In this document: one piece after another, positions 54,940 through 62,689 of the stretch
Position numbering within the stretch: position 1 is the stretch's first letter
How the letters are laid out: each line of letters starts with the position of its first letter
NCBI RefSeq assembly: GCF_001698125.1
Contig: NZ_CP013854.1
Coordinates: 2,604,001 to 2,668,000, forward strand
Length of the DNA stretch: 64,000 nt
Direction: 5' to 3'
Origin: Pseudonocardia sp. HH130630-07
GTDB taxonomy: Bacteria > Actinomycetota > Actinomycetes > Mycobacteriales > Pseudonocardiaceae
Notes under the pieces: generated by a model
Seen by the model: only the letters and a program-made list of their open reading frames with translations
Database searches by the model: none
Told to the model about the DNA's origin: nothing
Position numbers and translations under genes: made by a program

Positions 54940-55457
54940 GCGCCCCCGATCCGGCGGGGCGGCGCCCGGGGCCCGACCCGGACCCCCGGCCGACCGTGCC
55001 CCCGACCCGCTACCGCGATCTCGCCGGGATCTTCGTGGTCACGGCACTGCTGGGCAACATTCTCGTCCAGCTGACGTATTCGATGTTGCCGGTGCTGCCG
55101 AACGCGGCCGGTGCGACGGTGGGGGTGCTCGCGGTCGCCGAGTTCGGCGGCGGGTTCGTGCTGCGCCGGAGGATCGAACGCCGCAACGGGGCGTTGCCGG
55201 TGCCGCCGCTGGTGGCCGCCCGTGCGGTGCTGCTGGCGAAGGCGTCGTCGGTGGGCGGGGCGATCGTCGCCGGGCTGTGGGCGGGACTGCTGCTGCACAC
55301 CGTGCCGCAGGCGGGCCAGGTGGTCGCCGCGTACGCCGACAGCCTCGCGGCCGGGCTCGGCCTCCTCTGCGCGTTCCTGCTCGTCGGGGCGGCGTTGTGG
55401 CTGGAGCACTGCTGCCGGGCTCCCGACGACCCCGACGACGGCGTCCACCCCGGCTGA
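54936..55457 (+). CDS. DUF3180 membrane protein
   Basis: A 173-residue protein with a Pro-rich cytosolic N-terminus and four hydrophobic segments (YRDLAGIFVVTALLGNILV, LPNAAGATVGVLAVAEFG, SVGGAIVAGLWAGLLLHTV, AAGLGLLCAFLLVGAALWLE). DUF3180 genes regularly follow folK in actinobacteria. GTGA overlap with folK shows coupling. Function unknown. Confidence 0.85.
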   Translation: MSAPDPAGRRPGPDPDPRPTVPPTRYRDLAGIFVVTALLGNILVQLTYSMLPVLPNAAGATVGVLAVAEFGGGFVLRRRIERRNGALPVPPLVAARAVLLAKASSVGGAIVAGLWAGLLLHTVPQAGQVVAAYADSLAAGLGLLCAFLLVGAALWLEHCCRAPDDPDDGVHPG

Positions 55458-55524
55458 GGGCCCGGACGGGTGTGGTGCGCGCCTCGCCCGGCGCGCACGA
55501 GCGGTGGTCGGCCGCGGGATTCTC

Positions 55525-55530
55525 TACGCT
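55525..55530 (+). promoter_or_regulatory. -10 element (TACGCT), leaderless type
   Basis: TACGCT ends 8 nt before the ATG at 55539 and supports that start for the PrsW-family gene. Confidence 0.45.
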
Positions 55531-55538
55531 CCCGGGCC

Positions 55539-57596
55539 ATGGTCTCCCCCACGGTGTCCGGCCGGATCCCGCTCGGCCCGGCCCCGTCCGCGAAGCGTCG
55601 CGGTGTCCTGCTGCCGGTCGTCGGGCTGGTGGTGCTGGCGCTGCTGACGGTGATGACGATCGGCGTGCTGCAGCGCGCGATCGGCACCGGCGGCGTCGTG
55701 ATCGGGACCCTGGTCGCGCTGCTGCCCGTCGTGCCGGTGGTCGCGGCGTTCCTGTGGGTGGACCGCTGGGAGCCGGAACCGCCCCGGATGCTGATGGGCG
55801 CGTTCCTCTGGGGCGCCGGGTTCGCCGCGCTGGTGTCGCTGCTGATCAACACCAGCGCGTCGGCGGTGCTGGACGCGGCCGCCGGGCGGGGCGCCGGGGA
55901 CCTGTTCGGGCCGATCGTGGTGGCCCCGATCGTCGAGGAGTTCGCCAAGGGGCTGTTCATCGTCGGGCTGCTGGTCTTCCGGCGGCGCGAGTTCGACGGC
56001 ATCGTCGACGGGATCGTCTACGCCGGCATCATCGCGGCGGGTTTCGCGTTCAGCGAGAACATCCTGTACCTGGGACGCGCGGTCTCCGATCCGGAGACCG
56101 CGGGCGTGCTGTCGACGCTGTTCGTGCGCGGGATCGCCTCGCCGTTCGCGCACCCGCTGTTCACCTGCATGATCGGCATCGCGGCCGGGCTGTCGGTCGC
56201 CAGCCGCAGCATCGGCGCCCGGGTGCTGGCGCTGCTCGGCGGCTACCTCGCGGCGGTGGTGCTGCACGCGCTGTGGAACGGGGCGTCGGTGCTGGCGGCC
56301 TCGCCCGGGGTGTTCTACGAGATCTACGCGTTCGTCATGGTGCCGCTGTTCGCCGGGATGTTCACGCTGGTCGTGTACGCCCGGCGGCGCGAGGCGCGGA
56401 TCGTCGCCGCGCAGCTGCCCGGGTTCGCCGCGGCCGGGTGGATCGCGCCGAGCGAGGTGCCGCTGCTCGCCCGGCTGTCCCGGCGCCGGGGCTGGCAGGC
56501 GCTGGTCCGCAGGCGGTCCGGGAAGGCGGCGGCGAAGGCGGTCGCCGAGTACCAGGCCGCGGTCACCGAGCTGGCGTTCATGCGCAACCGGATCGCCCGG
56601 GGCGCGGTCCAGGACAGCGCGTCGGAGCTGCACGACGAGAAGCTGGCCGCCGTCCTGCGGACCCGGGCGATCGCCGTCGGGGTGCCGGAGGCGCTGGTCG
56701 CCGCGTGGGCCCGGCAGCGCCCGTCGGGCTGGCAGCCGCCGCCCCCGGCCGCACCGGACGGCAGCTTCTCCGGCGCGTTCAAGATCCCCGACCTCGGCGC
56801 GGAGGCGTCCCCGGGGACGGGCGGTCCGGCGCCGGGCCGTCCCGCCGGTTCCGTTGGTCCTGGTCCTGGTCCTGGTCGCGGGCCCGGGAGCCCGTCGGGT
56901 GCGCCGCACGGGCCCGGGGCGGGCCGGGGCTCCGATCCGGGTGCTCGCGGGCCGGACGCCGGATTCCCGCCGGGCGGTCCCGGTCCCGGTCCGTCGGGCT
57001 CCGGGGGCGCCATCCCGCCGGGCGGTGCCGGGACGCCCACGCCCACGCCGCTGCGCGGAGCCGGACCCGCCCAGTCGCACTCCGGTCCCGGCCACGCGCA
57101 GCCGCAGGGCGGTGCCGGAGCGGGGCGACCGGGCAGCGCCGGTGCGGGGCAGCCGGGCGGCGCCGGTGCGGGGCAACCTGGCGGCGCAGGTGCACCCGGC
57201 GGTGCCGCAACCGGGCTGCCGGCGGACGGGCGGCCCGTGCAGCCTGCCGGCGGCGACCGGGCCGGGGGACCGGTGCCGCGCGCCGACCAGGGACGACCGG
57301 GTCCGCCCGGCCGCGACGCCGCCGGGCGACCGGTGCCCCCGGATCCGTACGGGCCGACCCGGCCGGTCCGGCGTCCCGCCGAACCGCCCGCCGCGCCCGG
57401 CAGCCCGGCCGACCCCACCGGCGCGTCCGGCACCCCCGCCCCCGCGTCGGGCGACCCCGGCCCTGCGTCCGGCGACCCCGGCGCCGATCCGTCCGGCCAC
57501 GGGCGGCACCACGACGATCCCGCGAACCCGGGCCTCACCCGGCCGATGCGCCGTCCGGACGAGCCGGAGCCCGACCGGTCCCGCCCGGCCGACTGA
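55539..57596 (+). CDS. PrsW-family intramembrane metalloprotease with long tail
   Basis: Polytopic membrane protease; in Bacillus the family founder cleaves an anti-sigma factor. The 685-residue protein has about eight hydrophobic segments in the first 290 residues. Family motifs are VAPIVEEFAKGLFIVGLL (EExxK), GFAFSENILYLG, FAHPLFTCMIGIAAG and VVLHALWNGASVL. Residues about 295-405 form a soluble helical region. The last 280 residues are a low-complexity Gly/Pro/Ala/Arg tail. It lies where mycobacteria have an Ala/Arg/Pro-rich membrane protein (Rv3604c position). No anti-sigma factor is visible nearby. Confidence 0.85.
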   Translation: MVSPTVSGRIPLGPAPSAKRRGVLLPVVGLVVLALLTVMTIGVLQRAIGTGGVVIGTLVALLPVVPVVAAFLWVDRWEPEPPRMLMGAFLWGAGFAALVSLLINTSASAVLDAAAGRGAGDLFGPIVVAPIVEEFAKGLFIVGLLVFRRREFDGIVDGIVYAGIIAAGFAFSENILYLGRAVSDPETAGVLSTLFVRGIASPFAHPLFTCMIGIAAGLSVASRSIGARVLALLGGYLAAVVLHALWNGASVLAASPGVFYEIYAFVMVPLFAGMFTLVVYARRREARIVAAQLPGFAAAGWIAPSEVPLLARLSRRRGWQALVRRRSGKAAAKAVAEYQAAVTELAFMRNRIARGAVQDSASELHDEKLAAVLRTRAIAVGVPEALVAAWARQRPSGWQPPPPAAPDGSFSGAFKIPDLGAEASPGTGGPAPGRPAGSVGPGPGPGRGPGSPSGAPHGPGAGRGSDPGARGPDAGFPPGGPGPGPSGSGGAIPPGGAGTPTPTPLRGAGPAQSHSGPGHAQPQGGAGAGRPGSAGAGQPGGAGAGQPGGAGAPGGAATGLPADGRPVQPAGGDRAGGPVPRADQGRPGPPGRDAAGRPVPPDPYGPTRPVRRPAEPPAAPGSPADPTGASGTPAPASGDPGPASGDPGADPSGHGRHHDDPANPGLTRPMRRPDEPEPDRSRPAD

Positions 57597-57768
57597 ACCG
57601 TCCCGGGAGCGCGTCCCCGGGGCGGGTGAGGCCGGTCATACCGGGCTCGCGGCGGACCGGCGCGCGTCTACCCTCGCGTCCGGCACACCGCCGCCGATGG
57701 CGGTGCGCGACCGCGGATTGCCCGACCGGTACCAGCACGGACCGGAGCGGGAGGAAACGGAACTGACT

Positions 57769-58683
57769 GTGATCGATGCCGGCCGTCCTGCGCGGCTCGC
57801 CGTCGGCGTGGTCTCCGCCGGACGTGTCGGTTCGGTACTCGGAGCCGCGCTGGCCAGGGCGGGCCACCACGTCGTCGCCGCCTCGGGGGTCTCGAAGGCC
57901 TCCGTCCGGCGGGCGGCGGAGCTGCTGCCCGACACCCCGCTGCTGCCTCCGGACGAGGTCTGCACCCGGGCCGACCTGGTCCTGCTCGCCGTGCCCGACG
58001 ACGTCCTGCCGGGCCTCGTACGCGGGCTCGCGGCGGCGGGCTGCTTCCGGCCCGGGCAGATCGTCGTGCACACCGCGGGATCGCTGGGGACCGCGGTGCT
58101 GGATCCGGCCACCGAGCAGGGTGTCCTGCCGCTGGCCCTGCACCCGGCGATGACGTTCACCGGCCGGCCCGAGGACGTCGAGCGCCTCGCGTCCTGCTGC
58201 GTCGGCGTCACCGCGCCCGGCGCGCCCGAGGACGGCGACCCCCGCGACACCGTCGGCTGGAGCGTCGCCGAGGCACTGGTCCTGGAGATGTCGGCCGAGC
58301 CGGTGCGTATCGCCGAGTCGGTGCGGCCGCTCTACCACGCGGCGCTCGCACACGGCGCCAACCACCTGATGACGCTGGTCGGGGACTGCGTCGAGCTGCT
58401 GGAGTCCGCCGGGATCCGGCCGGCCGACCGGCTCGTCGCCCCGCTGCTGTCCGCGGCGCTGGACAACGCGCTGCGCCACGGTGACCGCGCGCTGACCGGA
58501 CCGGTCGCCCGGGGCGACGCCGGGACCGTCCGGACCCACCTGGACCGGATCGGCGACGCCGCGCCGGACCTCGCCGTCGCCTACCGCGCGCTGGCCGCGC
58601 GCACCGCCCGCCGGGCCGCGGCGGCCGGACTGCTGGCGCCGGCCGACCTGGCCGCCGTGGAGAAGACCCTGGAGGACCAGTGA
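57769..58683 (+). CDS. Rossmann-like DUF2520 oxidoreductase
   Basis: A 304-residue protein with an N-terminal NAD(P)-binding fold ([24 protein letters not shown]) and a C-terminal DUF2520 helical domain ([50 protein letters not shown]). It is similar in layout to ketopantoate and pyrroline-5-carboxylate reductases and always sits before panC in actinobacteria, so a role in pantothenate supply is tempting but unproven. GTG at 57769 with GGAGGAAA upstream. A TACCCT near 57670 may be its -10. Confidence 0.85.
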   Translation: MIDAGRPARLAVGVVSAGRVGSVLGAALARAGHHVVAASGVSKASVRRAAELLPDTPLLPPDEVCTRADLVLLAVPDDVLPGLVRGLAAAGCFRPGQIVVHTAGSLGTAVLDPATEQGVLPLALHPAMTFTGRPEDVERLASCCVGVTAPGAPEDGDPRDTVGWSVAEALVLEMSAEPVRIAESVRPLYHAALAHGANHLMTLVGDCVELLESAGIRPADRLVAPLLSAALDNALRHGDRALTGPVARGDAGTVRTHLDRIGDAAPDLAVAYRALAARTARRAAAAGLLAPADLAAVEKTLEDQ

Positions 58684-59552
58684 GCACCACCCGGAACGGC
58701 TACGCGCCCGGCCGGCTGACCGTCCACTCCGACCCGGCCAAGCTGGGCCCGGTCACCCGGGCGCTGCGCGGGGCGGGACGGAAGGTCGTGCTGATCCCGA
58801 CCATGGGCGCCCTGCACGACGGGCACCGGGAGCTGATCCGGCACGCCCGCCGGGTGCCCGGCTCGGTCGTCCCGGTGGTGTCGATCTTCGTCAACCCGCT
58901 GCAGTTCGGGGCGGGGGAGGACCTCGACCGCTACCCGCGCCCGCTGGAGGCCGATCTCGACGTCTGCCGCGAGGAGGGCGTCGAGCTGGTGTTCACCCCG
59001 CAGCCCGAGACCATGTACCCGCCGGGCTCCGACACCCGGATCGCGGCCGGAGCGCTCGGTGACGACCTGGAGGGCGCCAGCCGCAAGGGCCACTTCGACG
59101 GGGTGCTGACGGTCGTCGCGAAGCTGCTGCACATCGTCGCGCCGGACGTCGTGATGTTCGGCGAGAAGGACTACCAGCAGCTCACCCTGGTCCGCCGGAT
59201 GGTGCGCGACCTCGACTTCGGCGTGCACGTGGTCGGCGTGCCCACGGTCCGCGAGGACGACGGCACCGCCCGCTCCTCGCGCAACGTCTTCCTCGACGCC
59301 GACCGGCGTCCGGCGGCCGCCGTGCTGTCCAGGGCGTTGCGCGCCGGTGCCGCGGTGTCGGCCCGCGGCCCGGACGCCGTGCTCGCCGCGGCCCGGGCGG
59401 AGCTGGAGACCGAGCCCGGCGTCGTCGTCGACTACCTGGAGCTGCGGGGTGCCGACCTGGGCCCCGCACCCGACCACGGCGACGGCCGCCTGCTGGTCGC
59501 CGCCCGGGTCGGCAGCACCCGCCTGATCGACAACATCGCGATCGCGCTGTAG
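58680..59552 (+). CDS. panC: pantothenate synthetase
   Basis: Joins pantoate and beta-alanine using ATP. The 290-residue protein has [19 protein letters not shown] (HIGH-like ATP site), [51 protein letters not shown] and [15 protein letters not shown] start overlapping the DUF2520 stop (GTGA). Confidence 0.95.
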   Translation: MSTTRNGYAPGRLTVHSDPAKLGPVTRALRGAGRKVVLIPTMGALHDGHRELIRHARRVPGSVVPVVSIFVNPLQFGAGEDLDRYPRPLEADLDVCREEGVELVFTPQPETMYPPGSDTRIAAGALGDDLEGASRKGHFDGVLTVVAKLLHIVAPDVVMFGEKDYQQLTLVRRMVRDLDFGVHVVGVPTVREDDGTARSSRNVFLDADRRPAAAVLSRALRAGAAVSARGPDAVLAAARAELETEPGVVVDYLELRGADLGPAPDHGDGRLLVAARVGSTRLIDNIAIAL

Positions 59553-59578
59553 GTCCGCAGAACCTCCGAGGAGTGCCC

Positions 59579-59989
59579 GTGTACCGCACGATGATGAAGT
59601 CCAAGATCCACCGCGCCACCGTCACCCAGGCCGACCTGCACTACGTCGGCTCGGTGACGATCGACGCCGACCTGATGGCGGCCGCCGACCTGCTCGAGGG
59701 CGAGCAGGTCACGATCGTCGACATCACCAACGGCGCCCGCCTGGAGACCTACGCGATCACCGGCGAGGCCGGGTCCGGGACCATCGGGATCAACGGCGCC
59801 GCCGCGCACCTGGTGCACCCCGGCGACCTCGTCATCCTCATCTCCTACGGCTCCTACGACGAGGCCGAGCTGCGCGGGTACCGGCCGCGGGTGGTGTTCG
59901 TCGACGCCGACAACGCGATCGCCGACCTCGGGGCCGACCCGGGCCGGGCCCCGGAGGGCTCGGGGCTGCTGACCTCCGCCGCCCGCTAG
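59579..59989 (+). CDS. panD: aspartate 1-decarboxylase proenzyme
   Basis: Makes beta-alanine for pantothenate. The 136-residue proenzyme self-cleaves between Gly24 and Ser25 ([13 protein letters not shown]) to form a pyruvoyl cofactor; this numbering holds with the GTG at 59579, five nt after CGAGGAG, and not with the GTG at 59573. Other signatures are [28 protein letters not shown] and [20 protein letters not shown]. Its TAG stop overlaps the coaX start. Confidence 0.95.
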   Translation: MYRTMMKSKIHRATVTQADLHYVGSVTIDADLMAAADLLEGEQVTIVDITNGARLETYAITGEAGSGTIGINGAAAHLVHPGDLVILISYGSYDEAELRGYRPRVVFVDADNAIADLGADPGRAPEGSGLLTSAAR

Positions 59990-60798
59990 TGCTGCTCTGC
60001 ATCGACGTGGGGAACACCCACGTCTCGCTGGGGCTCTATCCGGAGCCGGCACCGGGCACCGACCCGTCGGCGCTGTCCCCGGAGCCCGAGCGGCGCTGGC
60101 GGATGCGCACCGACACCCGGGCCACCGCCGACGAACTGGACCTGACGGTCACCGGGATGCTCGGTGCCCGGTTCGCCGAGGTCGACGCCGTCGCGGCGCT
60201 GTCCACGGTGCCGGGGCCGTCGCGGGAGCTGCGGTCGCTGCTGGACCGGTGGTCGGACCGGATGCGGGCGCTGGTCGTCGGGCCGGGGGTGCGGACTGGC
60301 GTCCCGCTGCTGGTCGACCATCCGCGCGAGGTCGGTGCCGACCGGATCGTGAACTCCCTCGCCGCGCACCACCTGTTCGGGACCACCTGCGTCTGCGTCG
60401 ACCTGGGCACCTGCACCAACATCGACGTCGTCTCGGCGAAGGGCGAGTTCCTGGGCGGTGCGTTCGCGCCGGGGATCGACATCGCGATGCAGGCGCTGGC
60501 CGAGCGGGCGTCGTCGCTGCGGCCGGTCGATCTCGTGGAGCCGCGCTCGGTGATCGGCCGGACGACGGTCGAGGCCGTCCAGTCCGGGGTGCTCTACGGG
60601 GCGGCCGGGCAGGTCGACGGCCTGGTGCGGCGGATCATCGCCGAGCTGGGGCCGTCGGCGGGGCCGGTCACCGTCGTCGTCACCGGCGGGCTGGCGGAGC
60701 TGGTGGCGGGGCGGGCGGACACCATCACCGCGCACGTCCCGGACCTGACGCTGCACGGGTTGCGCCTGACCCACCTGCGCCACCACCGGCCGCGCTGA
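59989..60798 (+). CDS. coaX: type III pantothenate kinase
   Basis: First step of CoA synthesis. The 269-residue ASKHA-fold kinase begins LLCIDVGNTHVSLGLY (phosphate-binding loop), then VGADRIVNSLAAHHLFG, VCVDLGTCTNIDVVSAKGEFLGGAFAPGI and VVTGGLAELV. The GTG start shares its G with the panD stop (TAGTG). The broken methyltransferase gene ends 2 nt downstream on the other strand. Confidence 0.94.
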   Translation: MLLCIDVGNTHVSLGLYPEPAPGTDPSALSPEPERRWRMRTDTRATADELDLTVTGMLGARFAEVDAVAALSTVPGPSRELRSLLDRWSDRMRALVVGPGVRTGVPLLVDHPREVGADRIVNSLAAHHLFGTTCVCVDLGTCTNIDVVSAKGEFLGGAFAPGIDIAMQALAERASSLRPVDLVEPRSVIGRTTVEAVQSGVLYGAAGQVDGLVRRIIAELGPSAGPVTVVVTGGLAELVAGRADTITAHVPDLTLHGLRLTHLRHHRPR

Positions 60799-60938
60799 CC
60801 TCAGCCGCGGACGGCCCGCGCGACGATCGTCCGCATCGGCAGGCCGAACGTCCCGGACGCGGTCTCCGGGCGGTGTGCGAGGTAGTCGCGCATCCGGTCC
60901 AGCACGGCCTCGCGCCCGGCCGGGTCGGCGGTCAGCGA

Positions 60939-61836
60939 CTAGGGTGTGTCTCCCAATGCGCGGAGCCAGGTGACGATTGCCTTCAGGACGGCGCCGCCGC
61001 GGAAGGTCAGGGCGAGCTTGTCGTAACGGGTGGCCAGCCCGCGCCACTGCTTGACGTGGCAGAACCCGCACTCGACGACGTTGCGGTTTCGGTAGTCGAC
61101 CGGATCGAATGCGGGCGGTCGGCCACCGCGTGAGCCCCGTCGTTTGCGGTGTCCCTGCTGGTCAGAGGGCTCCGGAATGACAGCGATGATCCGGCGCTCG
61201 CGCAGGTGCCGGCGGATCGCGCGTGAGGAGTAGGCCTTGTCCGCGCGCACGCGTTCAGGCCGGGTCCGGGGTCGTCCCGGGCCCGGTCGGGCGATGCTCA
61301 GGCGCGCCATCAGGTGCGGAAACATTGGCGAGTCGCCGCCCTGGCCGGGGCCGAGGAGGACCACCAGCGGGCGGCCGTGCCCGTCAACGAGCTGGTGGAT
61401 CTTCGTCGACAGCCCTCCGCGGGACCGTCCCAGCGCGTGATCTGCTGGTTCGGCGAGCAGATTCGTGTAGTTCGATCCGGCCCCCTGTGTCGCGCTTGAG
61501 GGTCGCGGCGTGCTGGTGGGCACGGATGATCGTGGAGTCCACGCTGACCGCCCACCCGAGCACCTCGGCGGCGTCGGCCTCGACCAGAAGAGCAGCCAGG
61601 ATGTGGTCCCAGGTGCCGTCGCCGCTGTAGCGGCGGTGCCGCTTCCACAACGTCTGCCACGGCCCGAACTCGGCTGGGACGTCGCGCCAGGGAAGCCCGC
61701 ACCGATACCGGTAGATGATCCCCTCGAGCACCCGGCGGTCATCGCGGAACGGGCGCCCGCGACGACCCTCGGAGGAGGGCAACAGCGGCGCCAGACGGGC
61801 CCACTGGGCATCAGTCAGGACAGCGGTACGCGGCAC
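60939..61836 (-). CDS. IS5-family DDE transposase, two overlapping frames
   Basis: Same organisation as the transposase at 34.1 kb: orfA from GTG at 61836 (first catalytic Asp in SVDSTIIRAH), a +1 frame change near a five-G run, and orfB with RADKAYSS and the Y-(2)-R-(3)-E-(6)-K signature. OrfB is identical in protein sequence to the other copy; orfA differs by one residue (GRRGRPF instead of GRRGCPF). Its TAG stop lies in the flanking CTAG. Confidence 0.88.
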
Positions 61837-61886
61837 CGATCAAGCATCGCGCACCCCGGTCCGCCTATCTGGGAGACACGCCCTAG
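60939..61886 (-). mobile_element. IS5-family element, copy 3
   Basis: Element body 60943-61882 (940 bp) flanked by CTAG (60939-60942, 61883-61886). It is the reverse-oriented near-twin of copy 2; visible differences are T for C at the fifth base after the CTAG of one end, and one codon in orfA (Arg instead of Cys). Such near identity indicates recent transposition. It splits the methyltransferase gene. Confidence 0.93.
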
Positions 61887-62514
61887 GAGTGGGTGCGCTG
61901 GTTCGCCAGGTAGTCCTCGGTGGTGGTGGGGCGGGTCCAGCGCAGCACCCGGCCGGTGTGCCCGGTGAACCACGGCGCCCCCGGGAGCCCCGGCCCCTCG
62001 CCGCCGCCGGCCGGGTTGTCCACCGGGGCCGGGCTGCCGGTGCGCACCTCGTCGAGCCCGGCGATCCAGCCGATCTCGCCGTCGGCGCCGTTCCACAGCC
62101 CCGCGAACGTCCCGCCGGGACGCAGCACCCGGACGATCTCCGCCGCCGAGCGCTCCGGGTCGAACCAGTGCACCGCCTGCCCGGCGACGACCGCGTCGAC
62201 CGACCCGTCGGGCAGCGGGATCCGTTCCGCGGCGCCCGGTACCGCGTCGAGCCCGGGGAACCGCCCGCGCAGGACGGCGAGCATCTCCGGGTCGGGCTCC
62301 ACTGCGGTCACCGACAGTCCGCGGGCCAGCAACGACGCCGTGAGCTTCCCGGTCCCGGCCCCGAGGTCGAGCACCCGGCTGCCGGCGCCCCCGGCATCCC
62401 CCAGCGCGAACCCGACCGCCGCGTCCGGATACCCCGGCCGGAACCGCTCGTACTCCCGCGCCGCCGCCCCGAAGCTGCGCGCCCGGGGATCGGCGGGCCT
62501 CCCCTCCCCGTCCG

Positions 62515-62563
62515 CACTCATGGAGCTTCGGCCCGGTGCAGCGAGGCCGAAGCTCCATGAGTG
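62515..62563. repeat. 49-bp palindromic repeat, copy C
   Basis: Left arm CACTCATGGAGCTTCGGCC, 11-nt loop, right arm its perfect complement. It lies between the divergent methyltransferase and lysS genes, and its left arm supplies the methyltransferase start codon (ATGAGT on the minus strand). Confidence 0.85.
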
Positions 62564-62675
62564 GAACGGGGGCGGGGGTGCGAACGCGGATGGCGCATGC
62601 GACGAGGGTAGGCGTGTGCGTAGGGGTGCGGGCCGGATTCGGGACCCGCTCGGATTCGGCCGGTACCGGCGCCGA

Positions 62676-62681
62676 TAGCCT
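62676..62681 (+). promoter_or_regulatory. -10 element (TAGCCT) of lysS, leaderless type
   Basis: TAGCCT ends 8 nt before the GTG at 62690. Confidence 0.45.
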
Positions 62682-62689
62682 GACCGGCC

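Larger units (their letters stand above)
60801..62521 (-). pseudogene. class I SAM-dependent methyltransferase broken by IS copy 3
   Basis: The N-terminal part (62521-61883) encodes SFGAAAREYERFRPGYP, the SAM motif VLDLGAGTGKLTASLLARG, AVEPDPEMLAVLR and AGQAVHWFDPERS, ending ...YLANQRTHS-TAG in the CTAG border. The C-terminal part (60938-60801), on the other side of the element, reads SLTADPAGREAVLDRMRDYL and so on to a normal TGA. Joining the two flanks over one CTAG keeps the frame but leaves an amber codon where relatives often have Tyr (RSY). The start ATG lies in the left arm of palindrome C. Product probably lost or truncated. Confidence 0.85.
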
